64,000 bases of DNA from Lactobacillus corticis (GCF_018327645.1 NZ_BMAY01000004.1:62001-126000); one strand, 5' to 3'. Positions 9,825 through 20,087 are shown, numbered from the stretch's first letter. Notes: generated by a model from the sequence alone, not told the origin. Made by a program: numbers and translations.

Positions 9825-9929
9825 ATGCTACACTCCAGTGGATACCGTTTCCTTATCGAAGGAAGTTATACTTAGCCCAGCCAAATAAAATTTAAAGACA
9901 TTATCTATCCCAGAAAAAGTGTTGTCAAT

Positions 9930-9972
9930 GAAAAAAGTCTCTACTGCGTACATACACAGCAGGGACTTTTTC
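9930..9972 (-). terminator. Terminator after the truncated flavoprotein gene
   Basis: A long imperfect hairpin (AAAAGTCCCTGCTGTGTA pairing with GCAGTAGAGACTTTT, read on the minus strand) ends in a T run. It lies about 100 bp downstream of the 10070 stop. Confidence 0.7.
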
Positions 9973-10069
9973 TTTCAGCCTTTTATCACATGAAAATGCT
10001 TATTTATCAGCTTTTTTAGCCTTGAAAAAGCTCAATTTAATACTACAAAATTCATGTCGTATATAACTA

Positions 10070-10872
10070 TTATTTTTGGCTTAACGCCTTATTTACTGCC
10101 TCTTTTATTGCGCGGCTAGTAGCTGAAGCTCCTGAAACGGCATCTACTTCAGTGCTGTTAGCTTCTACAATCCGCTTAGGCATTTCCTCTAAAGCTTTTC
10201 TACCAACATCTTCACTTTCATGATCTTGAACAACTTCAACCTTCTTGATCTTTTGGTCATCATAAGTAACTCGAACGACTAACTTTCCGCCAATTCCAGC
10301 ATCCGAAGAGCCAAGGTATTGATTTTTGTCTAATTCAACAGCATCCACTTGATCACCATCTACCAGTTCGTTGATGTTGTTATATTGATCTGAAGCCTCA
10401 TCATCAACTTCATCCTGAATCTGAGCAGCCTGCTCACCAGCAATCTTACCCCAAATCAGACATTCGGCTAAATTGCCGCCACCTTGGTATTGGTTGGCAC
10501 AAATGCCACCAAGTTCACCTGCACCATAAAGGTGTGGGATTGGCTTGTTATTAACATCTAAAATTTCAGCTTTAACATTTCTTTCTGGACCACCCTGCGT
10601 ATTCAAAACGTTATACATCATCTTAAGTGCATAGAATGGACCTTCATCACTAAATTCAACCATCGACTCTGGGTCTCGACCAAATTGGATGTCCTCGCCT
10701 TGTCTTGAACATGCATTAAAGATATTAATTTGCTCTTGGAGCCCTTTGGAGTCCACCCCTATCTTTTCAGCTAACATTTCTATCGTATCAGCTTTAATAA
10801 CTTTCTGGTCGAATTGGTCATACGGAATCTTACCATTTTCAATCTTTTCATATTGCTTTTGATCAAAAACAA
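10070..10872 (-). pseudogene. 3' fragment of a fumarate-reductase-like flavoprotein with C-terminal FMN-binding domain
   Basis: About 267 codons remain of what should be a protein of roughly 600 aa. The frame stays open upstream of the first ATG (10777) to about 10872 (VVFDQKQYEKIENGKIPYDQ...), where similarity stops abruptly at an ISL3 remnant, so the FAD-binding N-terminus is gone. What is left is the end of the FAD/substrate domain (NTQGGPERN, YGAGELGGICANQYQGGG), an acidic linker and an FMN_bind domain ending DAVSGASATSRAIKEAV. The S-G-A-[ST]-x-[ST] motif is the covalent FMN attachment site in this family. The intact FrdA at 52603-54000 aligns over the first half but lacks the FMN domain. 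Without Rossmann residues it cannot be a working reductase. An orphan FMN-carrier peptide from ATG 10777 is possible but unlikely. Confidence 0.85.
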
Positions 10873-11416
10873 CATATGGCTTTCGATGAATTCAGAGGTG
10901 TAGGCCGAAAGTTGCACTTTATCTGTATTGATAGCGAAAAGCACAAGGTAATCAAGATTATTCAAAACCGCTTTAAAAAATCAATTTTAAAATACTTTGG
11001 CAAATATTCACCTCAAGCCAGAGAAAGCGTTGAGACTGTCACTATGGATCTTAACTGCTATTATCCAGATGCTGTCCGGGCCTGTTTTCCTAATGCCAAG
11101 GTGGTTTAAGGAATACCTATTGAAGCCATGCAAAACTTTTCTCAGGCTATGCAAAAACACGATGTACAGGCTATTAAAGAAATCATTTATTCTAAGCAAG
11201 CAAATGCATACAACCCTGCTTACTTTCAAACGTAATTACCGAGGAGTGATTAACGGTATTGATCTTGAATATTCTAACGGTTGTCTTGAAGGACTTAACC
11301 GTAAGATAAAACAGATTGAAAGGACTGCCTTCGGCTGCAGAAACTTCGTCAATCTGCTTAAAAGAATTCATCTTGAAGAAAATGTGGTAACAGAAAAAGA
11401 TCCATATAGTATCTAA
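10873..11416 (+). pseudogene. Degenerate ISL3-family transposase
   Basis: Fragments of a DDE transposase. 10876-11109 encodes MAFDEFRGVGRKLHFICIDS through VTMDLNCYYPDAVRACFPNA, the region around the first catalytic Asp residues. A TAA stop follows. In the same frame 11110-11232 keeps NFSQAMQKHDVQAIKE, then the reading shifts to FKRNYRGVINGIDLEYSNGC and EGLNRKIKQIERTAFG in the frame ending at 11416, the conserved ISL3 C-terminus with the catalytic Glu. The N-terminal zinc-finger/HTH half and a central block are deleted. It cannot be functional. Confidence 0.88.
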
Positions 11417-11434
11417 ACTAATACTATACGGATC
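11397..11434 (+). terminator. Terminator of the IS transposase
   Basis: AGATCC-TATAGTAT pairs with ATACTATA-GGATCT (one internal A/C mismatch) and is followed by a T-rich stretch. It overlaps the end of the transposase remnant. Confidence 0.65.
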
Positions 11435-11488
11435 TTTAATTTAAGCTCATATCAACCCTTATCAACAGGATTTGACAAAGAGCCCAAT

Positions 11489-11590
11489 TTATTTCTTTTT
11501 TTTAAAAATACTTACTAGTATATATTTAACAAGTTCGTAAATTGCAATCCCCACCGCAATAGAAAAAGCATCTTCTAGCCACTTTATCAT
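11489..11590 (-). CDS. 33-aa small membrane peptide in bacteriocin-like locus
   Basis: A short ORF that automated callers would miss. It starts ATG at 11590 with a good RBS (AGGAGAG, 4 nt spacer) and begins MIKWLEDAFSIAVGIAIYEL. One hydrophobic span follows and the peptide ends with IFKKKK. It lies 20 bp after the stop of the GG-leader peptide on the same strand, so the two are probably co-transcribed. Small hydrophobic peptides with a basic tail next to bacteriocin genes are often immunity proteins or second peptides; here there is no GG leader, so I lean to immunity or a membrane-active partner. No family is recognised. The IS remnant ends 3 bp beyond its stop codon. Confidence 0.62.
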   Translation of the reverse strand: MIKWLEDAFSIAVGIAIYELVKYILVSIFKKKK

Positions 11591-11610
11591 AATACTCTCC
11601 TAAAGCTAAA

Positions 11611-11808
11611 CTATCCTAAAGTGTCAGCTCCATATTCAATTCCATATTTAATTCCCCATTTAATTCCATCGTATATGGCTGAACCAATTACACCGTCTCT
11701 AACATCGCCCCAGTTAATACCACCGTGGTAATGACCATGACCGTGACCGTGTCTTCCACCTACAACTTTAGATAATGATGCTTCATCTAACTTTTCTACT
11801 TTTTCCAT
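11611..11808 (-). CDS. Double-glycine-leader peptide, bacteriocin-like, His-rich with glycine zipper
   Basis: 65 aa. I choose ATG 11808 (MEKVEKLDEASLSKVVGG) because a G6 Shine-Dalgarno stretch lies 9 nt upstream; an upstream in-frame ATG at 11847 lacks an RBS. Residues 1-18 form a classical double-glycine leader (LDEASLSKVVGG) cut by C39 peptidase-ABC exporters. The 47-residue mature part begins RHGHGHGHYHGG, possibly a metal-binding head. It ends in glycines spaced every four residues (GIKWGIKYGIEYG), a GxxxG zipper such as class IIb bacteriocins use to pack helices. Its exporter at 12001-12832 is a pseudogene, so secretion would need another transporter. Antimicrobial activity is inferred, not shown. 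Confidence 0.75.
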   Translation of the reverse strand: MEKVEKLDEASLSKVVGGRHGHGHGHYHGGINWGDVRDGVIGSAIYDGIKWGIKYGIEYGADTLG

Positions 11809-11839
11809 TTTTGTTTTCCCCCCATATATTTTTTGCGAG

Positions 11840-11867
11840 TGTATCATATATTTCCCAAAAATACCAA
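11840..11867 (-). promoter_or_regulatory. Candidate promoter of the GG-peptide gene
   Basis: On the minus strand TTGGTA (11867-11862) lies 16 nt upstream of GATACA (11845-11840), about 32 nt before the start codon. The match to sigma-A is moderate. No direct-repeat operators of the two-component bacteriocin type are seen. Confidence 0.4.
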
Positions 11868-12000
11868 TATTTTTTACAAATTCAAAAATTATTTAGGATT
11901 AATCTTCAATAAATTCTTGAGCATTGTTAAGCAATTATGTTTCCTTCAAAGTATGATTTTGGTTTGATATATTGCGCTAATTATTTAATATTTTATCTTT

Positions 12001-12832
12001 TTAATATTCAAAATATGTTGATTCTCCAGTAATGATACTAACTTCGCCTGTCATTCCATATCTCACCTATCGACTAGGCACCTTCATCTTACAAATAACT
12101 TCATACACACTGGCTCCATGTATATTCACCGGATAAACCCCAACAGTAGCCACTTTCCCAGACAATCTATCAGTCGTTTCACTAGAATTCGGTAAACTCA
12201 TATGAATTGCTTGCCCTTTTTTAATACTGCCAATTTTATTTACCGGCAGATAAATCACAATTTGCAATTCATCTTTAGCTTTAATTTCTGGCATTAAATG
12301 TGCAATATCTTTCTTTTCATCAAGATGAACCTGCCACTTTTGTTTAAACATATAAGGGAATAATGACCACAGATTTCGTTTTTTCTCTTTAACAGGTTCA
12401 AATTCATCATCAGGAACCATGAAAAGCACAAATCCTGTCCACTCCTGTGCAAACTTTTCCTTAGTCATCTTTACAACACCAACATCTGGATCAGGATCAG
12501 CTATAACTAAATAATTTTTGGTATTCTTTAAAACCACATAATAGTGAAGTAATTCACCCTCTTTAAAAACATGAGCAATAAAGGGATATTGAATATCTGC
12601 CGTATTAAATAAAGACATATCAGCTTTAAAAGCTTCCGTCTTTAGGTTAAATTTTTGAGCAGTCTTAACCAAACCAAGTGCAGTTGTTCCTTCGAGATTA
12701 GTCCTGGCATCATGACGTAAATGAGCCAATGATACTTGAGAATGATATTTTTTCAGAATCATTGCTAGACAGGCTACACCACAATCAGATTCATCAACTT
12801 GCGGAACATAAATTGATTTGTATTTAACTCAT
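12001..12832 (-). pseudogene. Chimeric remnant: C39 peptidase end of bacteriocin ABC exporter fused to C-terminus of its accessory protein
   Basis: Read on the minus strand the frame starts IYVPQVDESDCGVACLAMIL, the catalytic-Cys region of the LagD/PlnG-type C39 peptidase. It runs through HYYVVLKNTKNYLVIADPDP (catalytic His/Asp) to LWSLFPYMFKQKW, the exporter's first-helix approach. It then jumps to KDIAHLMPEIKAKDELQIVI and YLPVNKIGSIKKGQ, which belong to the C-terminus of the HlyD-like accessory protein (LagE type). All transporter helices, the ATPase and the accessory N-terminus are deleted. Two further lesions: the only plausible ATG (12832-12830) is out of frame by two bases, and an in-frame TAG at 12067-12069 precedes the family's normal ending (VRYGMTGEVSIITGESTYFE, stop 12001). 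It is non-functional as an exporter; an isolated peptidase from ATG 12762 would lack the catalytic Cys. Confidence 0.88.
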
Positions 12833-12894
12833 AATTGTATCTTTGAAGTAAATTTCTTACTTATAATAATTTTTATGAATATAGATAATTATGT

Positions 12895-12942
12895 AAAAAA
12901 GCCCCTCACTTATGCAATAAAGCATAAATAAGAGACTTTTCT
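12895..12942 (-). terminator. Terminator of the lysS transcript
   Basis: Long hairpin (AAAAGTCTCTTATTTATG pairing with CATAAGTGAGGGGCTTTT, read on the minus strand with a few mismatches) followed by a T run. It lies 37 bp after the lysS stop. Confidence 0.75.
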
Positions 12943-12978
12943 TCGTCAGCTTTTTACCAAAAGGTCTAGAACGTTGAT

Positions 12979-14523
<1,545 letters not shown>

Positions 14524-15558
14524 TTATTGTTCCTCCATTGCTTGTTTTTGGCGACGCGCTGCTTTGGCCGCTTCGCGTTTTTCGTAGTCATCAACAAAGT
14601 TGTCCAAAAGATCAAAGACTTCTTGCTGGGTCCACACTTCATTTATTTTAGCACGTGTACGTGCTGAGTGGGAAACTCCCTTTAAATAGTAGGCAGCTTG
14701 TTGGCGAAATTCAGGGACTGCCACCTTTTCGCCCTTCAGGTCAACTAAGCCAGCCAATTGGTGCTTGGCCGTTGCCACCTTTTCGCGGACAGTTTGTGGC
14801 TGCAATTTTTCACCAGTGTCGAGATAATGCACAATATTCTTTACCATCCAAGGATTGCCTAGCGCCGCCCGGCCGATCATAATGGCCGTTGCGCCAGTTT
14901 CGTCTAAGCACTTCTTAGCTAATTCTGGACTGGTAATATCGCCATTAGCCACAAATGGAATATCCAAAACGCTCGCCACATCATGTAAAACTTCCCAGTC
15001 AGCCTGTCCCATGTACATTTGCTTCCGGGTTCGGCCATGCATGGCTAGCATGGAAGCTCCGGCCTCTTGAGCAGCTAGGGCATTTTCAACTGCAAAAACA
15101 TGTTTTTGATCCCAGCCGATTCGCATTTTAACCGAGACGGGCTTTTCAACATTCTGCACAACTTTATGCACCATTTGAAAAATTTTATTTGAATCAAGCA
15201 GCCATTTTGAACCAGCATCGGTTTTGGTTACCTTTGGTACCGGGCAACCCATGTTGATATCGATAATATCAGCAGCCGTATGCTGGTCAATATATTCAGC
15301 CGCTTCCAGCAAAGTATCTTCCGTACCGCCAAAAATTTGGATACTCATGGGATGCTCGCGCGGATCAACTTTCATCATTTCCAGGGTCTTTTTATTGCGA
15401 TAAATAATTCCATGGTCTGAAATCATTTCACAAACGACCAGTCCGGCCCCAAATTCCTTGCAGATCATCCGAAAAGAGGTATTTGATACTCCTGCCATCG
15501 GTGCGACAACTACTTGGTTGGGGATGGTAAGGTCGCGAATTTTCCAGCTTTTACTCAC
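14524..15558 (-). CDS. dusB: tRNA-dihydrouridine synthase
   Basis: FMN-dependent reductase of 344 aa that makes dihydrouridine in the tRNA D-loop. The TIM-barrel core shows APMAGVSNTSFR, DINMGCPVPKVTKTDAGSKW (catalytic Cys in MGCP) and MLAMHGRTRKQMYMGQADW, then GDITSPELA and AIMIGRAALGNPW for FMN phosphate binding. The start is GTG at 15558, with AAAGGA 9 nt upstream. The gene abuts lysS with no gap, the usual dusB-lysS pair of lactobacilli. The basic C-terminus (KREAAKAARRQKQAME) suits tRNA contact. Confidence 0.94.
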   Translation of the reverse strand: MSKSWKIRDLTIPNQVVVAPMAGVSNTSFRMICKEFGAGLVVCEMISDHGIIYRNKKTLEMMKVDPREHPMSIQIFGGTEDTLLEAAEYIDQHTAADIIDINMGCPVPKVTKTDAGSKWLLDSNKIFQMVHKVVQNVEKPVSVKMRIGWDQKHVFAVENALAAQEAGASMLAMHGRTRKQMYMGQADWEVLHDVASVLDIPFVANGDITSPELAKKCLDETGATAIMIGRAALGNPWMVKNIVHYLDTGEKLQPQTVREKVATAKHQLAGLVDLKGEKVAVPEFRQQAAYYLKGVSHSARTRAKINEVWTQQEVFDLLDNFVDDYEKREAAKAARRQKQAMEEQ

Positions 15559-15592
15559 CGTTACTCATCCTTTCAAATATCTATATAATATC

Positions 15593-15624
15593 AAAAAAGC
15601 CCTAAAGGGCAAAATTTAGGGCTT
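15593..15624 (-). terminator. Terminator after hslO
   Basis: AAGCCCTAAA/TTTAGGGCTT 10-bp stem with an 8-nt loop, followed on the minus strand by a run of T. It suggests dusB-lysS have their own promoter or depend on read-through. Confidence 0.75.
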
Positions 15625-15638
15625 GACTTTATATAAAA

Positions 15639-16529
15639 TTAGTATTCTTTCTTAGCTTCTTTTTTCTTCAAGATCGCCGCTAATTCAGCTTCACTATATT
15701 GATATTGATTGCCGCAGAAAGAACACCGCAATTCGGCACCGTGATCTTCTTTAATCATGGCGGTTAATTGACTAGTCTCCAGCGTCTCTAAAATGCCAGC
15801 ATATTTTTCCTTTGAGCAATCACACTTAAAGGCTACCGGATCATTTGACAAGAGCTTGCAATCATCGCCTAAAATCTTTTGGGCTAAGACTTCCGGAGTC
15901 ATTCCATCCATAAAGGCACTAGACAAGCCAGGCAAATGATTAATCCGCTCAATGGTCTGATCCAACAATTCATCACTGGCTCCTGGCAAGGCTTGCAGCA
16001 TAAAGCCGCCTGCCACTCTCACCGAATTATTAGGATTAATGAACACGGATAACCCAACAGCTGAAGGGATTTGTTCCGACTTAGTCAAATAGTAGGCAAA
16101 GTCTTCAGCAATTTCTCCTGACACTATCGGAACCTGGCCGGTATAAGGCGTCTTCAGTCCCAAATCTTTGGTAACTTCTAACCAGCCCTTGCCCACTCCG
16201 GCTTTCACGTCAATGTGGCCATCTTGGCGAGCCGGCAAAGCAACGTGCGGGTTCTTAACATAGCCTTTAACGGTTAAATCACTCTTAGCAGTTACCACTA
16301 CTGGTCCAACCGGACCGTCCCCCAGCAAACGGACCGTCAATTCTTCTTGATCGGTTAATTCAGCTCCGGCTAAAAGGATGCTGCCGACTAAGGTCCTGCC
16401 TAAGGCAGCAGCTGAATTTTTCCAGAGATCATGCCGTTTTTGGGCTTCTGCTACCGTATCAGTGGCAATAATGGTTAATAACCGTAAATTTTTCGTTTTA
16501 TCAATTGCTTTTACTAGATAATCGCTCAT
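15639..16529 (-). CDS. hslO: Redox-regulated holdase chaperone Hsp33
   Basis: 296 aa. A cytosolic chaperone that unfolds and binds clients when its zinc centre is oxidised. The C-terminal switch is intact: CDCSKEKY then CSFCGNQY (CxC...CxxC). The N-terminal substrate-binding domain shows SAAALGRTLVGSILL and GFMLQALPGASDELL. I take ATG 16529 (MSDYLVKAIDK): GAGG lies upstream. An earlier in-frame ATG at 16541 falls at the edge of the ftsH terminator and has no RBS. It lies immediately downstream of ftsH. Confidence 0.94.
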   Translation of the reverse strand: MSDYLVKAIDKTKNLRLLTIIATDTVAEAQKRHDLWKNSAAALGRTLVGSILLAGAELTDQEELTVRLLGDGPVGPVVVTAKSDLTVKGYVKNPHVALPARQDGHIDVKAGVGKGWLEVTKDLGLKTPYTGQVPIVSGEIAEDFAYYLTKSEQIPSAVGLSVFINPNNSVRVAGGFMLQALPGASDELLDQTIERINHLPGLSSAFMDGMTPEVLAQKILGDDCKLLSNDPVAFKCDCSKEKYAGILETLETSQLTAMIKEDHGAELRCSFCGNQYQYSEAELAAILKKKEAKKEY

Positions 16530-16543
16530 TGTTTTCCTCAAAA

Positions 16544-16567
16544 AAATAGAGCCTTGCGGCCCTATTT
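16544..16567 (-). terminator. Terminator after ftsH
   Basis: AAATAG-GCC pairs with GGC-CTATTT around a TTGC loop, followed by TTTTTT on the minus strand. Confidence 0.65.
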
Positions 16568-16575
16568 CAACTTAA

Positions 16576-18738
16576 TTAGTCATCAGTCGGCTTTTGATCC
16601 TGCTGGTCTTGCTTGTCAGCATCATTTTCTGATTTCTCTGGCAGCTCTGAATCAGCAGTCGCATCTTCGTGATGTAAATCTTTTTCGCTTGGTGCATTCA
16701 AAGGATCAAGTTCGTCCGTACCAGCAGCTTCTTCAAGCTTAGCATGACGATCCAATTCCTTCTTTTGCATGGCAGCCTTAGCTTCTTCAAAAGTTGAAGC
16801 CTTGCTTTCACTTGGGTAAGCTTCATTTTCGCTTTCTGGCATCTTACCAGTCTTGTAAAGCGACATGATTTGCTTTTCATCAAGCGTTTCGTACTTCAAC
16901 AAAGCTTCAGCAATAATGCGATGAGTTTCTCGGTTGTTCTTCACAATCTCAATGGCCTTGGCATGACCTTCATCAAGGATCTTCTTAACCGCTTCATCAA
17001 TCTTAGCCGCAGTTCGATCACTGTAGGTCCGGTTGTATGGCGAGTTGTCGCCTTCTTTTTCTAATTCAACCATCCCTAATTCATCAGTCATCCCGTAGTT
17101 AACAACCATGCTGCGGGCTAAAGCAGTTGCTTGTTCAAAGTCGTTAGAAGCACCCGTTGATTGATCGCCAACAACAACTTCTTCACCGGCACGACCACCC
17201 ATTAAACCAACAATTTGTTCAAACAATTGTTTCTTGGTCAAAATGTATTGGTCATCTTTTGGCAGCATCAAGTTGTAACCGCCTGCACGACCACGAGGGA
17301 CAATCGTTACCTTGCGCACGGTCCGTGAATCGCTTAAGACCAAACCACAGATTGAGTGACCAGCTTCGTGGAAGGCCACCCGCTTACGCTCATCTTCAGA
17401 AATAATCCGGTCTTTCTTAGCTGGACCAGCAATTACCCGGTCTTCAGCTTCGTCAATATCGGCAGCGGTAATTTCATTGCCATTGCGCCGAGCAGCTACC
17501 AAAGCAGCTTCATTCAACACATTGGCCAAATCCGCACCAACAAAACCTGGCGTTTGACGAGCAACTTCTTTCAAGTCAACATCCGCAGCCAAAGGCTTGT
17601 TGCGTGCGTGAACGCGTAAAATTGCTTCACGTCCGCGAACGTCCGGACGACCTACCAATACCTTTCGGTCAAACCGTCCTGGCCGCATCAAGGCAGCATC
17701 CAAAACGTCAGACCGGTTAGTAGCGGCAATTACGATTACGCCTTCGTCGCCTTGGAACCCGTCCATTTCAACCAGCAATTGGTTAAGCGTTTGTTCCCGT
17801 TCATCATTGCCACCGCCCATGCCGTTGCCACGACTACGACCAATGGCGTCGATTTCATCGATAAAGATGATACTTGGAGCGTTCTTTTTAGCGTTGTTAA
17901 ACAGATCACGTACCCGGCTGGCACCAACACCAACGAACATTTCGACAAAGTCAGAACCTGAAATTGAGTAAAATGGCACGTTAGCTTCACCAGCTACGGC
18001 ACGAGCAAGCAAGGTCTTACCAGTTCCCGGAGGCCCCTCAAGCAGGACCCCAGATGGGATTCTCGCACCTAATCTGCTGTATTTCTTTGGATTCTTTAAG
18101 AATTCAACAACTTCTACTAATTCTTGTTTTTCTTCTTCTTCACCAGCTACGTCTGAGAAGCGAACCTTATTCTTCTTAGGGTCCTCTGGCTTAACATGGC
18201 TGCGGCCGAAATTCATAATTCCGCCTTGGCCACCACCACGGCCGGCACCGCTTTGACTCATCATCATCCAAAGCATGACGATGAACAACAAAGTTGGTAC
18301 CAACATGATGATCGTCGAAATCCAGTTGCCAGATTGCGACTCGCCGCTGGTAGTCATCTTAGCATTATATTTGCGCGCAAGATTCTGAACTACCGAAACG
18401 CTGGAGTCATTTTGCAGCATGGTCGTTGAGAATCTGGTTGCAGTTGTGCTCTTGCTGCCATTACCAAAAATGCTTAAAGAGTCGTTGTTAGAGCTCTTAG
18501 TAGTTTCAGCCGACTTGTAAGTACCATTAACAGTGTATACTCCGTTGGCCGGTTGCACATTGAAGCTCTTAATCTTCCCTTTGCGCAAATCTTTCACAAA
18601 TTGGGAATAGCTGATATTCTCAGTAGCTCCTGAATTGCTAGAACCACCGAGAGCCCAGTTGATTCCCCATAATAGCAGGAGGAAGACCACGATATAGAAC
18701 AGGCCGTTTGAAAGTAGCCGATTCCGGTTATTTTTCAT
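16576..18738 (-). CDS. ftsH: ATP-dependent zinc metalloprotease FtsH
   Basis: Membrane-anchored AAA+ protease of 720 aa. Transmembrane helices lie at about 9-28 and 140-162 ([20 protein letters not shown]), flanking an extracellular domain with many Ser/Asn. The AAA module has Walker A GPPGTGKT, Walker [12 protein letters not shown], the SRH region [20 protein letters not shown] and pore loop [19 protein letters not shown]. The zinc protease motif is HEAGH. A long acidic tail follows about residue 640 ([20 protein letters not shown]), common in lactobacillar FtsH. Just upstream, 18760-18779 carries an inverted repeat TTTAGT-N8-ACTAAA that may be regulatory. In many Firmicutes hpt lies between tilS and ftsH; here there is no gene in the 74-bp gap. 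Confidence 0.97.
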   Translation of the reverse strand: MKNNRNRLLSNGLFYIVVFLLLLWGINWALGGSSNSGATENISYSQFVKDLRKGKIKSFNVQPANGVYTVNGTYKSAETTKSSNNDSLSIFGNGSKSTTATRFSTTMLQNDSSVSVVQNLARKYNAKMTTSGESQSGNWISTIIMLVPTLLFIVMLWMMMSQSGAGRGGGQGGIMNFGRSHVKPEDPKKNKVRFSDVAGEEEEKQELVEVVEFLKNPKKYSRLGARIPSGVLLEGPPGTGKTLLARAVAGEANVPFYSISGSDFVEMFVGVGASRVRDLFNNAKKNAPSIIFIDEIDAIGRSRGNGMGGGNDEREQTLNQLLVEMDGFQGDEGVIVIAATNRSDVLDAALMRPGRFDRKVLVGRPDVRGREAILRVHARNKPLAADVDLKEVARQTPGFVGADLANVLNEAALVAARRNGNEITAADIDEAEDRVIAGPAKKDRIISEDERKRVAFHEAGHSICGLVLSDSRTVRKVTIVPRGRAGGYNLMLPKDDQYILTKKQLFEQIVGLMGGRAGEEVVVGDQSTGASNDFEQATALARSMVVNYGMTDELGMVELEKEGDNSPYNRTYSDRTAAKIDEAVKKILDEGHAKAIEIVKNNRETHRIIAEALLKYETLDEKQIMSLYKTGKMPESENEAYPSESKASTFEEAKAAMQKKELDRHAKLEEAAGTDELDPLNAPSEKDLHHEDATADSELPEKSENDADKQDQQDQKPTDD

Positions 18739-18783
18739 AAAAAACCTCCGCGAAAGTGTTTTAGTCGATACGAACTAAATTTT

Positions 18784-18804
18784 AACACAAAAGCCTTACA
18801 GGCT
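18784..18804 (-). terminator. Weak hairpin after tilS
   Basis: AGCCT/AGGCT 5-bp stem with a TAC loop followed by TTTTGTGTT on the minus strand. It may be only an attenuator ahead of ftsH. Confidence 0.4.
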
Positions 18805-18812
18805 CTAATCTT

Positions 18813-20063
18813 TTAGATATTCTTTTCATAGTACAGCCAATAGCTGGGACTATTTTCGGAAAAGACCTGATTTTGATAACACTTTTCAACAAATACCGCT
18901 TGGTTGGCGCAAAAAATTGCCAAAGCATGACTGCGCATTGGACCAGGTACGCCATGATCAGCGAATTTTTTCTTAGCTTTAGCATGTTGCCCATTTTTTA
19001 AGTTCAACTTTAACCCAGCAGGCAAAACTCCCGCTGCAAAGTCGCTGCCATCAGCTTGAAAAGTTCCTAGCAATTGCCAAGCTGTATCTTCATTTTCTAT
19101 TCTACTCGTTCTCAGGCAAAAATGCCGACCGGCAAAAGCAAAAGGTTGATTTGGCTCGATTTTTTTCCGAGCTTCCGTGACGGCTGGCGGGATCAAGTAA
19201 TCGTAGCCCGCTTTATGAACCAGCCGCCAGCGCCCAAAATGACCTATTTGTTCATTAAAGCAGGTCTTTATTTGATATTGCCAATACAAAAATTCTGCTG
19301 TCGGACTCAAGTTGAGGGACTTCACCCGCAAACTATCCAAATAAGATTCTGGCACAATCTGCTGCATCCCGCGGATCGCCCAAGCCGTCAAGGCCGTCAT
19401 TTCCCGGCTAAATTCGCCAGCATGAGCAATTAATTGCGGACTTTCGCGCTTTAATTGGGGCATGACATGATGGCGCAGACGATTTCTTAAGGTATCGTCT
19501 TCAGTATTAGTCTGATCCAAAATATATGACAAACCGCGCTGCTGATCATAGGCCAATAGCTCAGCCTTGCTAAAATCAAGAAGCGGACGCAATAGCTTCA
19601 CGCCATGGATTTGGCCGCTGCGCTGCAGACTATTCATCTCTTGCGGTTTGCCTGAGCGAATAAACTTGATTAGTTCATTTTCAGCTAAATCATCACCATG
19701 ATGGGCAGTTAAGATATAATTTGCCCCTGCTTCTTTGGCCGTTTTCACCAAAAAGGCATAGCGAAAATCACGGGCCGCTGCTTCAATTCCGGTAGCTGGA
19801 TGCAGGTCTTTGGGCCAGCTAGTCTCAACCAACTTGACCTGGCGAGCAGCACAATAAGCTTTTAAAAGGCGACTCTCATCCGCACTATCGGCGCGCAACT
19901 GATGATCGACATGCGCAGCAATCACCCTGGCCCCTGCTTCTACCAGCAAATCCAATAAGGCCATAGAATCAGGCCCGCCGCTAACGGCCGCTACAACCGG
20001 CTGGTCCTTGAGCGGTAAATGATAACTTTTAAAAAAAGGAATAAGCGATACATTCTGTGTCAT
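18813..20063 (-). CDS. tilS: tRNA(Ile)-lysidine synthetase
   Basis: Converts the C34 of the CAU-anticodon tRNA-Ile to lysidine, using ATP and lysine; 416 aa. The N-terminal PP-loop motif is VSGGPDSMALLDLL, followed by AAHVDHQLRADSADE and the tRNA-recognition stretch TAHHGDDLAENELIKFIRSG. The middle and C-terminal substrate-binding domains are shorter and poorly conserved, as usual in the family. It follows yabR by 24 bp on the same strand, in the standard divIC-yabR-tilS order. Confidence 0.93.
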   Translation of the reverse strand: MTQNVSLIPFFKSYHLPLKDQPVVAAVSGGPDSMALLDLLVEAGARVIAAHVDHQLRADSADESRLLKAYCAARQVKLVETSWPKDLHPATGIEAAARDFRYAFLVKTAKEAGANYILTAHHGDDLAENELIKFIRSGKPQEMNSLQRSGQIHGVKLLRPLLDFSKAELLAYDQQRGLSYILDQTNTEDDTLRNRLRHHVMPQLKRESPQLIAHAGEFSREMTALTAWAIRGMQQIVPESYLDSLRVKSLNLSPTAEFLYWQYQIKTCFNEQIGHFGRWRLVHKAGYDYLIPPAVTEARKKIEPNQPFAFAGRHFCLRTSRIENEDTAWQLLGTFQADGSDFAAGVLPAGLKLNLKNGQHAKAKKKFADHGVPGPMRSHALAIFCANQAVFVEKCYQNQVFSENSPSYWLYYEKNI

Positions 20064-20087
20064 AATTCACCAAATAAAAAATGGCCC

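Larger units (their letters stand above)
10873..11485 (+). mobile_element. ISL3-family insertion sequence remnant
   Basis: The left end of the element is missing. The right end is intact-looking: the hairpin at 11397-11434, then a terminal sequence whose reverse complement reads GGGCTCTTTGTCAAATCCTG, typical of ISL3-family inverted repeats. It truncates the flavoprotein gene on its left and stops 3 bp from the stop codon of the 33-aa peptide gene on its right. Confidence 0.8.

Noticed and set aside
10876-11109. Possible intact small transposase-derived gene
   Set aside because: It is an internal ISL3 transposase fragment ended by a stop; the following parts lie in shifted frames.
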